Positions 42,556 through 51,305 are shown, numbered from the stretch's first letter. The stretch: DNA of 64,000 nucleotides from Ponticaulis profundi (GCF_042659465.1 NZ_JBHSSW010000009.1:186001-250000), one strand, 5' to 3'. Notes: generated by a model from the sequence alone, not told the origin. Numbers and translations are program-made.

Positions 42556-43044
42556 TCAGCTGCAGAGCGACTTGGCCTTGTCGATGGCGTTCGACGAACC
42601 GGACAGAGAGAAGTGATAGGCAACATTGGTGTTGCGCTGAGACATCGCTTCGATCTTCAGCTCTGATCCGCGACGCAGCGCATTGGCAATCGCTGTTTCG
42701 TCGTCGGTATTCGCAAAGGCTTCGTTGCGGACCGAATACAGGGACCATGAGCTTCCACCGACGGCGGCGGTTGCCTTGAGGTCTTCACGCAGATCATAGG
42801 CCACACGCAGGCTGGCCTGCGGCATGGAGGAAGAGCGGAAATAGGAGACAAAGAAAACGACATCGCCATGTTCAGCAGATTTCGGCGCTTTGTCAGTGGC
42901 GCGGGTCACAGCGTAGCAGACCGGCTCGCCATCAATGGTATCCTTGTAAACAGACCAGCTCTCATAACCTGCAACATAATCATAAGCCGCAGCGACAGGC
43001 GCCGCGAACGCTGAAAGGGCGATAGCAAGAATCCAGTTTTTCAT
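42556..43044 (-). CDS. Invasion-associated locus B (IalB) family protein
   Basis: 162-residue periplasmic protein. A signal peptide (MKNWILAIALSAFAAPVAAA) is followed by the IalB domain: WSVYKDTIDGEPVCYAVTRAT, then VVFFVSYFRSSSMPQASLRVAYDL, and a final Cys in KAKSLCS, probably disulfide-paired with the first. ATG 43044 has GAGG about 10 bases upstream; an upstream start at 43065 is less likely. IalB proteins are widespread in Alphaproteobacteria, and the invasion role of the Bartonella member does not transfer to all. Confidence 0.85.
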   Translation of the reverse strand: MKNWILAIALSAFAAPVAAAYDYVAGYESWSVYKDTIDGEPVCYAVTRATDKAPKSAEHGDVVFFVSYFRSSSMPQASLRVAYDLREDLKATAAVGGSSWSLYSVRNEAFANTDDETAIANALRRGSELKIEAMSQRNTNVAYHFSLSGSSNAIDKAKSLCS

Positions 43045-43221
43045 TACGAACATACCTCTATCCATGACCGCCAGATTACACTCACACGGTTAACAGAGTC
43101 ATTAGGAACTGATCACGGCGAAACAATGACTTGCCAGCTCTGTCTGATCGCCTAAGTCTGGGGTTCAATTGAAGATGAAAGTGATCCGTTTCAGGCATGA
43201 TTCGAGATCAGGGAGGACAGC

Positions 43222-43812
43222 GTGCTCGAGCCGCTCCGAAAAAACGGGGAACTGGACCAGGCCGCGCGCGCAGCCTTCGCTGACGATCTCGAGCGGATCG
43301 CAGCGGAAAAATGCCGGGAATCCTTTTCGCGTCTGTTCGCTTATTATGCCCCGCGTCTGAAGACGTTCATCATGCGACTTGGGGCTGACGATGCAGAAGC
43401 CGAAGAGCTGGCGCAGGATGTGATGATTACGGTCTGGCGCAAGGCCGAACAGTATGATCGCTCTCAGGCCTCACCTTCGACCTGGATTTTCCGCATTGCC
43501 CGCAACCGGCGTATTGATGCGTTCCGCCGCAAGAAAACGCTGCCAGAGGATAGCGAAGAGCCAGCGCTCATGCCGTCCGACATGCCACATCCTGAAGATG
43601 TGTTCGATGCGCAGCAACTCGAAAGCGCGGTGAGGTCAGCACTAAGCGAATTGCCGGATGAACAGAGAGATCTTTTGAAGGCATCTTTCTTCGAAGGCCT
43701 CTCCCATGCCGAGCTCTCAGAGCGCATGGGTGTGCCGCTCGGAACGGTAAAATCACGCATACGACTCGCTTTTCAGAAGCTACGAACCAGATTGAACAGA
43801 GATGAGCTGTGA
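43222..43812 (+). CDS. ECF RNA polymerase sigma factor (ECF11/RpoE-like)
   Basis: 196-residue alternative sigma factor. Sigma-2 region: FAYYAPRLKTFIMRLGADDAEAEELAQDVMITVWRKA. Sigma-4 region: LPDEQRDLLKASFFEGLSHAELSERMGVPLGTVKSRI. The start is GTG 43222 behind AGGGAGG. The gene is followed 72 bases later by a ChrR-type anti-sigma, as in the RpoE-ChrR system of Rhodobacter, which answers singlet oxygen and organic peroxides. By analogy it controls the downstream genes. Confidence 0.92.
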   Translation: MLEPLRKNGELDQAARAAFADDLERIAAEKCRESFSRLFAYYAPRLKTFIMRLGADDAEAEELAQDVMITVWRKAEQYDRSQASPSTWIFRIARNRRIDAFRRKKTLPEDSEEPALMPSDMPHPEDVFDAQQLESAVRSALSELPDEQRDLLKASFFEGLSHAELSERMGVPLGTVKSRIRLAFQKLRTRLNRDEL

Positions 43813-43839
43813 TCCGAACGGATCTGACTGACGTATAAT
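43810..43839 (+). promoter_or_regulatory. Candidate ECF promoter before ChrR-like gene
   Basis: TGATCC at 43810-43815, 18-base spacer, TATAAT at 43834-43839. TGATCC is the -35 element I recall for RpoE/ECF11 promoters in Rhodobacter; a second TGATCC lies at 43182-43187 upstream of the sigma gene but lacks a good -10. The -10 here is also a sigma-70 consensus. Confidence 0.4.
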
Positions 43840-43884
43840 CGATTGCCGCAATTGCGCGGGATCAGAAAACCAAGGAGCAGGTTG

Positions 43885-44547
43885 TTGTCAGACGACCAGA
43901 CCATGGGGGAAGAATTTTACAGCGCTTACGCTGCCGGAACAATTGATCCGGCACTCAAGCTGCTGGTCGAAACGCAGGCAGCCCTGCGTGAAGACGTGCG
44001 TCGTCAGTTGCATATGACTGACGCGATTGGCGGAGCTTTTCTGGAAACAGAAACGCCGACGGCCTTGTCTGCGACGGCTCTTGCAAAAACACTGGCGTTT
44101 CTGGACGAAGAGACTGCGCAAACTCGGGAAGAAACGCACGGCGCCATAAAAGGTTCCGTGCTGGATGAATTAATTTTGCTGCCCGAGCCTTTGAAGGAAA
44201 AAGCCATGAATGCGGCCCGTCAGTCAGGCTGGAAATTTGCCAATCGCGGCCTGAAACGCATGATGCTCGATGTCGACAGTGAAGCAAGTGTCGAACTGCT
44301 GCGCATTGAGCCAGGTTGCGGTGCGCCGCGCCATACGCATGCGGGTCAGGAGTATACGCTGGTCATTACGGGCAGTTTCACCGATGAGGTCGGCACCTAT
44401 CGTCCCGGCGATATTTCGGTTGCGGGTCCGGACCGGGAACACCGTCCGGTCGCGGATGAAGGCGAGATCTGCTTTGCGCTGGCGGTCACGGATGGCGGCC
44501 TGAAATTTACCGGCTGGCTGGGTGTCGTTCAGAAATTTTTCGGGTAG
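43885..44547 (+). CDS. ChrR-like anti-sigma factor with cupin domain, N-terminal zinc ligands missing
   Basis: 220 residues from TTG 43885 (AAGGAG 7 bases before), or ATG 43903. The N-terminal anti-sigma domain keeps the shape (FYSAYAAGTIDPALKLLVETQ and DAIGGAFLE), but where Rhodobacter ChrR has His-x3-Cys-x2-Cys the sequence reads TQAALREDV, and no early His is present, so the four zinc ligands are absent. The C-terminal cupin keeps its metal motif: HTHAGQEYTLV (H-x-H-x3-E) and DREHRP. It probably holds the preceding sigma factor in check; how it lets go without the zinc site is open. Confidence 0.85.
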   Translation: MSDDQTMGEEFYSAYAAGTIDPALKLLVETQAALREDVRRQLHMTDAIGGAFLETETPTALSATALAKTLAFLDEETAQTREETHGAIKGSVLDELILLPEPLKEKAMNAARQSGWKFANRGLKRMMLDVDSEASVELLRIEPGCGAPRHTHAGQEYTLVITGSFTDEVGTYRPGDISVAGPDREHRPVADEGEICFALAVTDGGLKFTGWLGVVQKFFG

Positions 44548-44585
44548 AAGGCGAGTCTACGCTTTCGCACGAAAAGAGACCCATC

Positions 44586-44975
44586 ATGCAGTTTGCGACC
44601 TATCTCCTGTTTCAGGGAGATGCTGAGGAAGCCTTCCACTATTATCAGCGTGTTTTTCCAAACGCTGAAGCGCTGGCGATCAATCGCTATCCGGAAGATG
44701 CCGGCGATATGGCGGGCAAGCTGTTGCCGACACGGCTTTCCATTGCAGGCTATGAATTGATGCTGGCGGACAGCCCGAACCCGCATGAATTCACATTTAC
44801 GCCGTCGACATCGATTTACATCAATTTCGAGGACGAAGACGAATTGATGGATGTTCACGACCTGCTGGTGAATGAGGGTGACGTCTTCATGCCGCTCGAT
44901 GATTACGGGTTCAGCCAGCAATTTGCCTGGATTCAGGACAAATTCGGCGTGTCCTGGCAGTTGAACTTACCTTAG
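44586..44975 (+). CDS. VOC family protein (PhnB-like)
   Basis: 129-residue glyoxalase/dioxygenase-fold protein of the PhnB/YjdN type. ATYLLFQGDAEEAFHYYQRVF opens the first beta-alpha-beta-beta-beta unit, and SIYINFEDEDELMDVHDLLVNEG the second; it ends FGVSWQLNLP. The expected metal ligands are partly absent, as in many PhnB-like proteins. It follows the anti-sigma gene by 38 bases, so it may be a member of the ECF regulon. Confidence 0.88.
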   Translation: MQFATYLLFQGDAEEAFHYYQRVFPNAEALAINRYPEDAGDMAGKLLPTRLSIAGYELMLADSPNPHEFTFTPSTSIYINFEDEDELMDVHDLLVNEGDVFMPLDDYGFSQQFAWIQDKFGVSWQLNLP

Positions 44976-45052
44976 CGTCATCACAAACGCGCGACATTGA
45001 CTGCCCTTCAGGCTTTCGCGCCCCTACCTGTCGATTGAGGATGGAGGTGAGC

Positions 45053-45718
45053 ATGATGTCTGTGCGTTTTCTGATACCTGTCATGGGCGCAATTCTCGTC
45101 CTGGCAGGGTGTAGCGATATGACAAATGAGGTTGAAGCCCCGGCATCGGTCGAGGGCAAGCGGACGGTGATCGTCCACGGCTATATGGCGCGTCCGGACA
45201 GTCATTGGTTTCCATGGCTCGCCGAACAGCTGGAAGAACGGGGGCAATCGACCGCGATTCTTGAGCTCCCCAGCCCTGATGCGCCAGATGCTGAAGCCTG
45301 GAAGCAAACGATTATGGGCGGATTATCAGGCGCTGATGAAGAGACATTCGTGGTCGCGCACAGTCTCGGCACGATCTCAACGCTTCGTGCGCTGAACGAT
45401 CTTCCAGATGACACGAAAATCGGCGGTATCGTGCTGGTTTCCGGTTTCTCCGAAACGCTGGAGACAATTCCTGCTCTGGATGGTTTTCTGGAGGACGGTG
45501 TCGATCTGGAGCGCGCGGCCTCGCGCTTTGGCGACTGTGTGGTCATCACCGCCAGAGACGATGAGATCGTGCCACCAGAGCTGAGCGAACGATTGGCCGA
45601 GGGTCTTGATTGCAAGATCCATGTGCTGGAAAGCGGAGGGCATTTCCTCGGCAGCGATGGTCATACCACAATGCCGCTTGTCCTGGAGGAAGTTTTGCGG
45701 CTTCAGTCGCGCGACTGA
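45053..45718 (+). CDS. Alpha/beta-hydrolase lipoprotein (RBBP9/YdeN-like)
   Basis: 221 residues from ATG 45053 behind GGAGGTG. The signal MMSVRFLIPVMGAILVLAGC has a lipobox L-A-G-C. Serine hydrolase motif: nucleophile elbow VAHSLGT (G-x-S-x-G type with Ala), His in GGHFLGSDGH and Asp/Glu in ARDDEIVP. RBBP9/YdeN-like hydrolases have no settled substrate. Same strand as the VOC gene with a 77-base gap. Confidence 0.85.
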   Translation: MMSVRFLIPVMGAILVLAGCSDMTNEVEAPASVEGKRTVIVHGYMARPDSHWFPWLAEQLEERGQSTAILELPSPDAPDAEAWKQTIMGGLSGADEETFVVAHSLGTISTLRALNDLPDDTKIGGIVLVSGFSETLETIPALDGFLEDGVDLERAASRFGDCVVITARDDEIVPPELSERLAEGLDCKIHVLESGGHFLGSDGHTTMPLVLEEVLRLQSRD

Positions 45719-45724
45719 AGGGAC

Positions 45725-46243
45725 CTATTTTCTCCGGCCCTGAATGAGATTGAGCTCACGCGCTGACATCGGACCGCCCGGATTGACCGGACGCTCGGCG
45801 TGTCGGCCCATGCTGATCATGCGATCATACATGACGAGCGCGCCTGCGACGGAGACATTCACGCAGAATTTGGTCGGGATCTTCACGACAAAGGCGCATT
45901 TTTCGACCATTTCCGGGGTCAGACTGCCGCGCTCACGGCCCAGAACATAGGCTGCGGCTGTCGGATGGCGAAAGCTCGGCAGGTCGACGGCGTCGTCAGT
46001 GAGTTCGACGCCAACAAGGGCGCAGCCTTTTGGAAGCGCCATGTCGTCGATGGTGTCCCATTGATAATAGGGCACGTGCTCAAAGGATTTGGACGTATCG
46101 GCCTTATAGACATTGCGGATCTTGTCGGCCGCATTGACGGAAAAGACAAAGCTGGAGCCGAAAGCGTGCGCTGTGCGCATCAGGGCGCCGAGATTCATCG
46201 GCTTGGAAATGCCTTCGGCGCCAATTGCGAAATAGCCACGCAT
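45725..46243 (-). CDS. SpoU/TrmH-family RNA methyltransferase
   Basis: 172-residue SPOUT methylase. Motif 1 NLGALMRTAHAFG, motif 2 AYVLGRERGSLTPEMV and motif 3 NVSVAGALVMYDRM form the trefoil SAM pocket. It is the short form without an extra RNA-binding domain. The target (tRNA Gm18-like or rRNA ribose) cannot be assigned. It is two bases from the isoaspartyl peptidase gene, which precedes it on the same strand, so they probably share a transcript. Confidence 0.9.
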   Translation of the reverse strand: MRGYFAIGAEGISKPMNLGALMRTAHAFGSSFVFSVNAADKIRNVYKADTSKSFEHVPYYQWDTIDDMALPKGCALVGVELTDDAVDLPSFRHPTAAAYVLGRERGSLTPEMVEKCAFVVKIPTKFCVNVSVAGALVMYDRMISMGRHAERPVNPGGPMSARELNLIQGRRK

Positions 46244-46245
46244 AC

Positions 46246-47118
46246 TCAGAATACCTTCACGTCAAACTGGCCTTTATACGTCGCAACGCCGCGTTTCATC
46301 GTGCTGGTATTGTATGGCATGGCGACACGACCGAGCCGATCTATCGAAATGAGGCCGCCTTGGCCACCCAGAAGTGAAATATCTTCCATCACGCAGGCTG
46401 CGGCTGTCTGAAGATCGGTGCGTGCGTAACGAATGCGCGCCGAAAGGTCCGCGCCTGCGGCGCAGCGGATGAAATACTCGCCCTGGCCCGTGCAGGAGAC
46501 AGCGACGCGTTCATCTGCCCAGGTGCCAGCGCCAATCAGAGGGGTTGCACCGATCCGTCCGGGTGGTTTGCTCAGAAGACCGCCGGTGGAGGTCGCTGAT
46601 GCGAGGTGGCCATCAGCATCCAGCGCGACTGCGCCTACGGTGCCATGCTGAAGGACGCCCGGCTCGATGGGGTCTTCAATCGCGGGCTGGTAATAGCGGG
46701 CGGGATTGTAAATCCGATCCAGTTCGAAGTTGGACAGGAATTTTGTCGCGCCCTTGCCGACCAGCAAAACATGAGGGGAGTGCTTCAGCACGGTTCGGGC
46801 GCAATCAATCGGGTTTTTAAACCCTCGCAGCGCACCAACGGCTCCGGCATAGCGCGTCGTGCCATCCATAATGGCGGCGTCGAGTTCCCATTTGCCATCC
46901 GCATTTGGTGCAGAGCCGCGTCCGGCGACGTGGAGACCGGAGTCTTCCATGGCGCGTACACATTGATTGACCACGTCCAGCGCTGAGGCGCCGTTCTTCA
47001 GGGCCTCCTGGCCTTCATGCAGGATGTCACGCATGCTGGAGATCTCGACAGCATAGTCGTCTTTGTGGGCCGGACCGGCACCACCATGAATCGCAAGCGC
47101 CCAAAACTTGGCTGACAT
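46246..47118 (-). CDS. Isoaspartyl peptidase/L-asparaginase (Ntn hydrolase)
   Basis: 290-residue N-terminal-nucleophile hydrolase. The precursor is cut before the catalytic Thr in HGTVGAVALDADGHLASATSTGG (about residue 167), giving alpha and beta chains. IHGGAGP at the N-terminus and GATPLIGAGTWAD in the beta chain are family marks. It removes isoaspartyl-Xaa dipeptides and asparagine. It starts an operon with the SpoU methylase. Confidence 0.93.
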   Translation of the reverse strand: MSAKFWALAIHGGAGPAHKDDYAVEISSMRDILHEGQEALKNGASALDVVNQCVRAMEDSGLHVAGRGSAPNADGKWELDAAIMDGTTRYAGAVGALRGFKNPIDCARTVLKHSPHVLLVGKGATKFLSNFELDRIYNPARYYQPAIEDPIEPGVLQHGTVGAVALDADGHLASATSTGGLLSKPPGRIGATPLIGAGTWADERVAVSCTGQGEYFIRCAAGADLSARIRYARTDLQTAAACVMEDISLLGGQGGLISIDRLGRVAMPYNTSTMKRGVATYKGQFDVKVF

Positions 47119-47245
47119 GGTTCTATCGATTTCTCAAATTGATGTTACTGAACTCGCGTGACCGCTTCACTTGACCAATTCAGTCAGCTACCGTGCGGCG
47201 CAACAAGATGACAAGTGTAAAGTCTCAAGGTGGAGGAGTTAAACC

Positions 47246-48241
47246 ATGAAAGCAGTGATCTCAACGCAGGTCGGGGGACCTGAGACGCTGGAAGTCAGCA
47301 ATATTGAGTCACCAACTGCCGGTAAGGGGCAGGTTGTTCTGGAAGTGAAAGCCATTGGCGTGAACTTTCCGGACACGCTGATCATTCGCGATATGTATCA
47401 GTTCAAGCCAGAGCGTCCGTTCTCTCCGGGCGGAGAAGTGTCTGGTGTTGTGAAGTCCGTCGGTGAAGGCGTGACCTCGCTGAAAGTCGGCGACCGGGTG
47501 ATTGGTTCCTGCGGCTGGGGTGGCATGCGCGAAGAGCTGGTGCTTGAGGCATCGCGTTGCATTCCGATCCCGGATTCCATGCCATTTGATGAAGCTGCGG
47601 CTTTCATCATGACATATGGAACGTCGCATTATGCGCTGAAGGACCGCGCCAATCCGAAAGAAGGCGAAAGCCTGCTCGTGCTCGGCGCTGCGGGCGGTGT
47701 GGGCCTTGCGGCCGTTGAACTTGGCAAAGCCATGGGCCTGAAGGTGATCGCAGCCTGCTCAACGCAGGAGAAAGTCGATCTTTGCCTCAGCCGCGGCGCA
47801 GATGTCGGTCTTGTCTATCCGACCGGGTCTCTTGATCGCGCGCAGCAGAAAGACTTGTCCAACCAGATCAAGGAACTTGGCGGCGGTGGAGTCGACATCA
47901 TTTATGATGCCGTCGGCGGCGACTATGCCGAGCCGTCCCTGCGCGCTATGAACTGGGATGGGCGTTTTCTGGTGATTGGCTTCCCGGCAGGCATCCCGAA
48001 GATTCCACTCAATCTGACCCTGCTGAAGTCATGCGATATTCGCGGCGTTTTCTGGGGGGCGTTCGTCGCGCAATTCCCGGAAAAGAATAAGGAAAATGTC
48101 GCGGAACTGTTCTCTTATTATGAAGCAGGCAAGATCAAGCCATTCGTATCGGAAACCTTCCCATTGGAGAAAGCCGGAGACGCCATCCAGCATCTGATGG
48201 ATCGGAAGGCGACTGGTAAGGTTGTGGTCCTGACCGAGTAA
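47246..48241 (+). CDS. NADPH:quinone oxidoreductase (zinc-free MDR family)
   Basis: 331-residue medium-chain dehydrogenase/reductase of the quinone oxidoreductase type. The N-terminal MKAVISTQVGGPETLEV, NFPDTLIIRDMYQ and PGGEVSGVV are typical; the nucleotide loop is LLVLGAAGGVGLAAVELGKA. No zinc-binding Cys/His cluster is seen. ATG 47246 is preceded by GGAGGAG. Likely soluble detoxifying reductase; a terminator follows. Confidence 0.93.
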   Translation: MKAVISTQVGGPETLEVSNIESPTAGKGQVVLEVKAIGVNFPDTLIIRDMYQFKPERPFSPGGEVSGVVKSVGEGVTSLKVGDRVIGSCGWGGMREELVLEASRCIPIPDSMPFDEAAAFIMTYGTSHYALKDRANPKEGESLLVLGAAGGVGLAAVELGKAMGLKVIAACSTQEKVDLCLSRGADVGLVYPTGSLDRAQQKDLSNQIKELGGGGVDIIYDAVGGDYAEPSLRAMNWDGRFLVIGFPAGIPKIPLNLTLLKSCDIRGVFWGAFVAQFPEKNKENVAELFSYYEAGKIKPFVSETFPLEKAGDAIQHLMDRKATGKVVVLTE

Positions 48242-48256
48242 ATTCAGGGATATTGG

Positions 48257-48290
48257 AAACCCGGCAGACTTGTCCTGCCGGGTTTTTTGT
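48257..48290 (+). terminator. Intrinsic terminator after quinone oxidoreductase
   Basis: AACCCGGCAG / CTGCCGGGTT stem followed by TTTT. Confidence 0.85.
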
Positions 48291-48337
48291 ACTCAGACTG
48301 GTAAAAAATAAGGCCAGCGGGTCATTGGGAGGAAATC

Positions 48338-49222
48338 ATGGACAAACGTAACCTCGACGGCAAAGTCGCCGTCGTGACAGGTGGTGCGAGCGGTATCGGG
48401 CTCTCCACCGTGGAAACCCTCATTGAATATGGTGCCAAGGTCGTCGTTGGCGATATACAGGCCGAAAAGGGCAGTGCCTTGGAAACACGTTTCGGACCCG
48501 AAACATTGCGCTTCCTGCAAACCGATGTGACCAACGAAGATCAACTGCAGAGCCTGATCAATTTGTCAGAGACGGCTTTTGGCGGGCTCGATATTCTGTT
48601 CAACAATGCGGGGCATGGCGGGGCTCCCGGAAACATTGAAGAGCTTGCCTGGGATGACTATGACCAGACGATGGACCTGCTTTTGAAGGCTGTGTTCATG
48701 GGCACACAGATGGCCATTCCACTGATGAAGAAACGCGGTGGTGGTTCGATCATCAACACATCTTCGGTCTCGGCAATCAGCGCAGGCTACGCGCCACTGA
48801 CCTACTCTGTCGCCAAGATTGGGGTGGCGCACTTCTCACGTATCGCTGCCGGCCAGCTGGCAAAGTATAAAATCCGGGTCAATTCCATCCGTCCGGGCTT
48901 TATCGCGACGTCCATTTTCGGAGCATCCATGGGCTTGCCGCGTGCCGTTGCCGATCAGATGGCCGAGCAATTGTCTCAGGCTGGTGCGAAAATGCAGCCG
49001 ATCGGTCGAACCGGTGAGGGCCGGGATATTGCGGAAATGGTTGCCTTCCTGGCCTCTGATGCAGCTGGTTTCGTGACCGGTGAAAGCATTACGGTCGATG
49101 GCGGCATAACGACGGGACCGCCGCACTCCTGGAATGAAGAGATGGGAGGCCCGTTGCTTGAAGCGCTTGGCATCACGCCGGAGCAGGTCGAGGCCATGAT
49201 GGCGGCAAGCGCCGAGTCATAG
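48338..49222 (+). CDS. Short-chain dehydrogenase/reductase
   Basis: 294-residue classical SDR. NAD(P) loop TGGASGIG at residues 12-20, NNAGHGG, catalytic Ser in TSSVSAI and YSVAKIG (Y-x3-K). GRDIAEMVAFLASDAAGFVTGESITVDGG is typical of the glucose-dehydrogenase-like branch. The C-terminus is longer than usual by ~35 residues. Substrate unknown. A GGGAGG site precedes the ATG; a terminator-like hairpin follows. Confidence 0.93.
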   Translation: MDKRNLDGKVAVVTGGASGIGLSTVETLIEYGAKVVVGDIQAEKGSALETRFGPETLRFLQTDVTNEDQLQSLINLSETAFGGLDILFNNAGHGGAPGNIEELAWDDYDQTMDLLLKAVFMGTQMAIPLMKKRGGGSIINTSSVSAISAGYAPLTYSVAKIGVAHFSRIAAGQLAKYKIRVNSIRPGFIATSIFGASMGLPRAVADQMAEQLSQAGAKMQPIGRTGEGRDIAEMVAFLASDAAGFVTGESITVDGGITTGPPHSWNEEMGGPLLEALGITPEQVEAMMAASAES

Positions 49223-49230
49223 CGAATGTA

Positions 49231-49262
49231 CTAAGGCGCAGTCTGACGGCTGCGCCTTTCCT
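49231..49262 (+). terminator. Terminator-like hairpin after SDR gene
   Basis: AAGGCGCAG / CTGCGCCTT, 9-bp stem with a short loop; the following T tract is short. Confidence 0.6.
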
Positions 49263-49266
49263 TGCC

Positions 49267-49977
49267 TTAATAAGAGAGCATTGGCGCGATGAACTCGCGT
49301 AGCCAGTCCGGTTGCGGCATTTGCTGAGCCATCAGGCCCATGCTGGACGCCAGCATGGCATCGGTTCCGAACTCATCCAGATCGCCATACACCACGACGA
49401 CAGCGATCCAGTCGTCCAGCTTTTGCGCGGAAATGACGACATAGTCCTGCCAGACTGGATCCGGGGCGTCTGGCGCCTTGATATTCGACAGGTTTGAATA
49501 GGCCGCGCAGGCGGTTTTCCCGCTATTGCGAATTTTCTCCGGTTCTTCGAATACGCTGACATCATATCGCTTCGCGTTTGTGACGAGCTCGAGCTGCAGG
49601 TCACAGGTTTTGGATGCTTCTTCCAGACGTTTGAAACCGGATAGCAGGTTGCTGTGTTCGTTGATGACAGCTTGAACGGCTTTCTCAGCGGAACGGAAGT
49701 CACCCTTTTTGTCATAGAAGCGCAGATAGGCCCGCGTGTTGGAGACATACATATTCATATATGTGCAGACGACGGCCGGAACCTCGCCAATGTCCTGGTT
49801 CATCGTCAACTGAAGTGACAGCACGCGATCCTGTTCAGGACAGCGCGGATAGTCCTCGCCCTGCTGAAGACCTCGACCGCCCGGAACCGGATGCAGGGAG
49901 ATATCATGTGCAGACGCGACGGAATTTCCCAGCATCAGGAGTGAACTGGCAATCAGTGCCGGAACGACTTTAATCAT
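49267..49977 (-). CDS. Exported protein, unknown function
   Basis: 236 residues from ATG 49977 (a start six codons earlier is possible), with a signal peptide (IKVVPALIASSLLMLGNSVASA). Mature part soluble, with Cys in YPRCPEQ, VVCTYMN, KTCDLQ and KTACAAY that could form two disulfides. It has a helical centre (SAEKAVQAVINEHSNLLSGFKRLEEASK). It lies in a row of three exported proteins. Family not recognised. Confidence 0.7.
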   Translation of the reverse strand: MIKVVPALIASSLLMLGNSVASAHDISLHPVPGGRGLQQGEDYPRCPEQDRVLSLQLTMNQDIGEVPAVVCTYMNMYVSNTRAYLRFYDKKGDFRSAEKAVQAVINEHSNLLSGFKRLEEASKTCDLQLELVTNAKRYDVSVFEEPEKIRNSGKTACAAYSNLSNIKAPDAPDPVWQDYVVISAQKLDDWIAVVVVYGDLDEFGTDAMLASSMGLMAQQMPQPDWLREFIAPMLSY

Positions 49978-50033
49978 TGAGGAGATGGACGTCATGACGT
50001 TCGGGTTCCGGACTGAAGGTTAGGTGACAAGTC

Positions 50034-50444
50034 TTAGTGATCGCGTAGATGAACGGTGCGGATTTGCCAATCGTTTCGGCGATAGCCTGCAAGGTCCTTC
50101 CGGCGGGCGTCTTCTGCTTCATCATAGCTTTCATAGCAGAATGATGCGCTGCCATTCTTTGTGACATTGTGCTGAATCTGCAGCTCGTCGAAAAAGCTTT
50201 TTGCTGGGAAACGGCTGTTGGAGGCGTCGTCATAAATGACGTTCGAGACGAACCGGAAAACCTCCTGTGGCTCGTCTTTCTCTCTGAGGCAGACATTATC
50301 CGGATTGGGATGTGACGAGGAAACACAGGACGCTGTGATATAGACATATCCGCTATAGCGCATGCAGCCAGCCGCCTGCGCCGCGGGAACAGCCATCAAA
50401 GCTGTCAGTGCCAATCCAATGAGAGATGTTGTGACCTTTTTCAT
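50034..50444 (-). CDS. Small exported Cys-rich protein, unknown
   Basis: 136 residues with a clear signal peptide (MKKVTTSLIGLALTALMAVPAAQA). The mature part has Cys in AAGCMRYSG, ITASCVSS, NVCLREK and SFCYESYDEAED, enough for two disulfides. ATG 50444 has AGGAG about 7 bases upstream. Second of three exported proteins in a row on this strand. Function unknown. Confidence 0.72.
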   Translation of the reverse strand: MKKVTTSLIGLALTALMAVPAAQAAGCMRYSGYVYITASCVSSSHPNPDNVCLREKDEPQEVFRFVSNVIYDDASNSRFPAKSFFDELQIQHNVTKNGSASFCYESYDEAEDARRKDLAGYRRNDWQIRTVHLRDH

Positions 50445-50471
50445 GGACTGCTCCTTGTTTCAGATTTCGAT

Positions 50472-51305
50472 TCAGAACGGCGATGCGCCGGTTTCACAGC
50501 CTGCCGCATCGGAGAATGTCTTCAGATGCGCAAAAGCTTTGGTCAGCCGGGGGGCCAGATCATTCGGCAGGCCGTCATTTGTCTGGCCCATTATGAGCGC
50601 CAGCCGGGTGCCCGACTTTTTCGGACCTCTGCCACTTGAGACCTGATATTTCCACTGATCAGGCCAACCTTTCGGCGCAGACGTGCTGTTATAAATCTGC
50701 GTCAGGATCTCATCCTCGCGACCTACGACGGCAAATTCGTCACAAATCTGGCTGAGCGGCTGACCCTTTTGGGGAAACCCTTTGCACACATCAAAATTGT
50801 TGAACGCGTCGCGAAACACATCATAGGCGGGGCGTTTCGATTGTTCCGTCGTCTTGCCGGATTGAAACACGTAGTATTCGCTCACCGCCTCATACATGGT
50901 TTTGATGTCGGCAATTTCGCATGCCTCGTCACCGCAATTGCCCTCACGGGTCTCGATTGTCTGGATGGCTGAGAGAGGGATGGTGTCCACATAGAGATTA
51001 TAGTCCAGCTCAGCTTCCCATTTGTCTGTTTCGAACCAGGAATTATCATGACGGTTCGCATGGATTTCGACGCGATAGAGATCGCACGTGTCGATGGCGA
51101 AACGCACCAGGTTGCTGGAGTTGGAGCCGCGACTTCTTCGAGAATTGATGAAATCGTTCTGGATTTTTTCAGGGCCAGCAAGGCGATTGAGTGTCGTGAG
51201 CAGCCAGGCCTCGGTTTCTGCGCGTGTTTGCGCGTTCGCGTGAACGCCATTCAAGCCGAAAACAATGCCCCCCAGAACCAGACACCGAATAAGTATATTT
51301 CGCAA
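50472..51305 (-). CDS. Exported protein, unknown function
   Basis: 277 residues if started at TTG 51305 (GGGGG in front), giving a signal peptide (MRNILIRCLVLGGIVFGLNGVHANAQ). The frame is open for 84 codons further upstream, which is not convincing as protein. The mature part has paired Cys (DTCDLYRVEIHAN, GNCGDEACEIADI, DVCKGFPQ, QICDEFAVVG, GCETGASPF). It is the first of three exported proteins in this row; shared regulation is likely, shared function is a guess. Confidence 0.65.
   Translation of the reverse strand: MRNILIRCLVLGGIVFGLNGVHANAQTRAETEAWLLTTLNRLAGPEKIQNDFINSRRSRGSNSSNLVRFAIDTCDLYRVEIHANRHDNSWFETDKWEAELDYNLYVDTIPLSAIQTIETREGNCGDEACEIADIKTMYEAVSEYYVFQSGKTTEQSKRPAYDVFRDAFNNFDVCKGFPQKGQPLSQICDEFAVVGREDEILTQIYNSTSAPKGWPDQWKYQVSSGRGPKKSGTRLALIMGQTNDGLPNDLAPRLTKAFAHLKTFSDAAGCETGASPF

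Noticed and set aside
43182..43187. TGATCC as promoter of the ECF sigma gene
   Set aside because: No acceptable -10 element at 16-19 bases; left as an unsupported half-site.
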